This document shows, one piece after another, positions 14,005-14,814 of a stretch of 14,814 bases of DNA. The number at the start of each line of letters is the position of its first letter. Within the stretch, counting starts at the first letter, position 1. The position numbers and the translations under genes are program-made. Source of the stretch: Deltaproteobacteria bacterium (lineage in GTDB: Bacteria; Desulfobacterota; DSM-4660; Desulfatiglandales; HGW-15); the NCBI GenBank assembly GCA_019308525.1, contig JAFDIC010000075.1:1-14814 (forward strand), written 5' to 3'. A model generated the notes under the pieces. That model did no database searches, was not told the origin of the DNA, and saw only the letters and a list, made by a program, of their open reading frames with translations.

Positions 14005-14487
14005 TCAGGCGGCCTTGATCTTCCTGATGATCTCGGTGGTGGAATAACCCGAGACATAGGGGATGCGCCTCACCTGCCCACCGGCTTGCTTGACGATATC
14101 AGCCCCCACGATCTCGTTCTCGGACCAGTCGCCACCTTTGACCAGGATATCGGGCAGGAGATATTCTATGACCTTGTAAGGGGTTTCCTCGTCAAAGATT
14201 ACTACTGCGTCCACAAAGCCCAGTGCCGCAAGGACCTCTGTCCTGGCATCCTGGGGCATGACGGGCCTCTTCTCGCCCTTGATGGCCCTTGTCGATCGGT
14301 CGCTGTTGACTGCCACCACGAGGTAGTCCCCCAGGTCCCTCGCGGCAGCCAGGTAGCGGGTGTGGCCCGGGTGGAGTATATCAAAGCATCCATTTGTAAA
14401 GACGATCGTTTTGCCCCGGGCCTTTAGAAAGTCCACCGTGTTTTTTAGTCTTCCGATATCCATTATCTTATCCGGGTAGTGTGCCAT
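14005..14487 (-). CDS. rfaE2: D-glycero-beta-D-manno-heptose 1-phosphate adenylyltransferase
   Basis: Transfers AMP from ATP to heptose 1-phosphate, giving ADP-heptose for the LPS inner core; cytoplasmic. This is the stand-alone C-terminal half of bifunctional HldE, 160 aa as usual for the split form. Cytidylyltransferase-fold signatures: TNGCFDILHPGH (31-42, with the HxGH nucleotide-binding motif), VNSDRSTRAIKGEKRP (60-74), ARTEVLAALGFVDAVVIFDE (81-100), LVKGGDW (115-121) and the end motif GYSTTEIIRKI (147-157). The ATG at 14487 follows GGGGGAG closely; Met9 is a possible internal start. The kinase half (HldA/RfaE1) is not in this window and should be encoded elsewhere. Same strand as comF upstream, with a 177-base gap full of hairpins. 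Confidence 0.93.
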   Translation of the reverse strand: MAHYPDKIMDIGRLKNTVDFLKARGKTIVFTNGCFDILHPGHTRYLAAARDLGDYLVVAVNSDRSTRAIKGEKRPVMPQDARTEVLAALGFVDAVVIFDEETPYKVIEYLLPDILVKGGDWSENEIVGADIVKQAGGQVRRIPYVSGYSTTEIIRKIKAA

Positions 14488-14523
14488 TGCTCCCCCACGG
14501 CATAATCAACAGGATGAGAGTTT

Positions 14524-14554
14524 GAGGGACGGCAACGCGAGGTTGCCTCAGTCC
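14524..14554. repeat. Hairpin repeat (REP-like), copy 1
   Basis: GGCAAC (14531-14536) pairs with GTTGCC (14542-14547) around GCGAG. Outer arms GGAC (14527-14530) and GTCC (14551-14554) extend the stem past a three-base TCA bulge. It is intergenic between rfaE2 and comF. Confidence 0.6.
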
Positions 14555-14600
14555 ATAGTGGAGGTGGGCTCGATCTTTGAGCCAGCCTCTGAACCTCAGA

Positions 14601-14625
14601 TCGCAAGGAGGACCTTGCTCCTACA
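14601..14625 (-). repeat. REP-like palindrome with GTAG foot
   Basis: On the minus strand it reads TGTAGGAGCAAGG, then TCCT, then CCTTGCGA: GCAAGG/CCTTGC stem with a TCCT loop, preceded by GTAG. A GTAG or GGAG tetranucleotide at the 5' foot of a short palindrome is the hallmark of REP sequences recognised by RAYT transposases. A RAYT remnant lies at 2-181, but a link between the two is inference. Confidence 0.6.
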
Positions 14626-14664
14626 TGAGAACGGGCCTCCGGGTACAGGGAAGAGGGTCTCAAG

Positions 14665-14814
14665 TCAATAGCCCCCGGTCCTGGCGAGGACCAGGGCGCA
14701 AACTTCCCTGCAACCGGCGTTCAACAGGACCCGTGCACATTCATTCAAGGTATTGCCGGTTGTCGCAACATCGTCCACCAGGATCACCTTTTCTCCTTTT
14801 ACCACATTTTTATG
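14665..14814 (-). CDS. comF: ComF-family phosphoribosyltransferase, 3' end only
   Basis: The last 49 codons of a gene that continues beyond the right edge. It reads HKNVVKGEKVILVDDVATTG, then NTLNECARVLLNAGCREV and LVLARTGGY-stop. VILVDDVATTGNT is the PRPP-binding loop of type I phosphoribosyltransferases, and its placement about 40 residues from the end followed by a short LARTGGY-type tail is typical of ComF/GntX proteins. These proteins act in DNA uptake in naturally competent bacteria and otherwise have poorly known roles. The N-terminal zinc ribbon cannot be seen. Could also be another short PRTase, but the ending favours ComF. Confidence 0.82.
   Translation of the reverse strand, partial: HKNVVKGEKVILVDDVATTGNTLNECARVLLNAGCREVCALVLARTGGY

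Overview
The window most resembles a chromosomal segment of a Desulfobacterota (former Deltaproteobacteria) Gram-negative. This rests on the phage-shock genes with a sigma-54 promoter, a heptose adenylyltransferase for LPS, and a giant secreted PKD/YD-repeat protein of a kind I associate with that group. The assignment is inference; there is no rRNA or other marker gene here.

Left part (1-2570). A truncated REP-associated (Y1, IS200-like) transposase fragment ends at a perfect 20-bp palindrome. Then, on the minus strand and read right to left: a small zinc-ribbon/winged-helix protein (2467-2117), a doubtful short ORF pair separated by a G7 tract (2120-1813), and a complete dihydrolipoyl dehydrogenase (1749-313).

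Centre (2570-10411). About 520 bases of non-coding leader hold a candidate sigma-70 promoter and two inverted repeats. One very large gene follows (about 7.1 kb, 2337 codons in the long frame). It encodes a conserved N-terminal module, three exact 95-residue PKD-type repeats, further Ig-like, carboxypeptidase-regulatory-like and ZU5-like domains, an embedded beta-propeller, a long YD/RHS barrel, the RHS core ending in DPLG, and an unrecognised basic 141-residue C-terminal tip. Its best ribosome-binding site and its signal peptide lie in a different frame from the rest, so there is a +1 frameshift near 3105-3130. No immunity-like gene is visible after the tip.

Right-centre (10412-13082). A phage-shock envelope-stress locus: pspF (minus strand) diverges from pspA-pspB-pspC (plus strand). 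The pspF-pspA spacer has repeated TTTTACCA-type upstream sites, a consensus-perfect IHF site and a -24/-12 sigma-54 promoter, in the order known from enterobacterial psp control.

Right end (13083-14814). Two short minus-strand ORFs (58 and 46 aa), a stretch without recognisable genes, then rfaE2/hldE-C (heptose-1-phosphate adenylyltransferase) and the 3' end of a ComF-type phosphoribosyltransferase gene, both minus strand. The gap between these two carries hairpin repeats of the REP type, the substrate class of the transposase fragment at the other end of the window.
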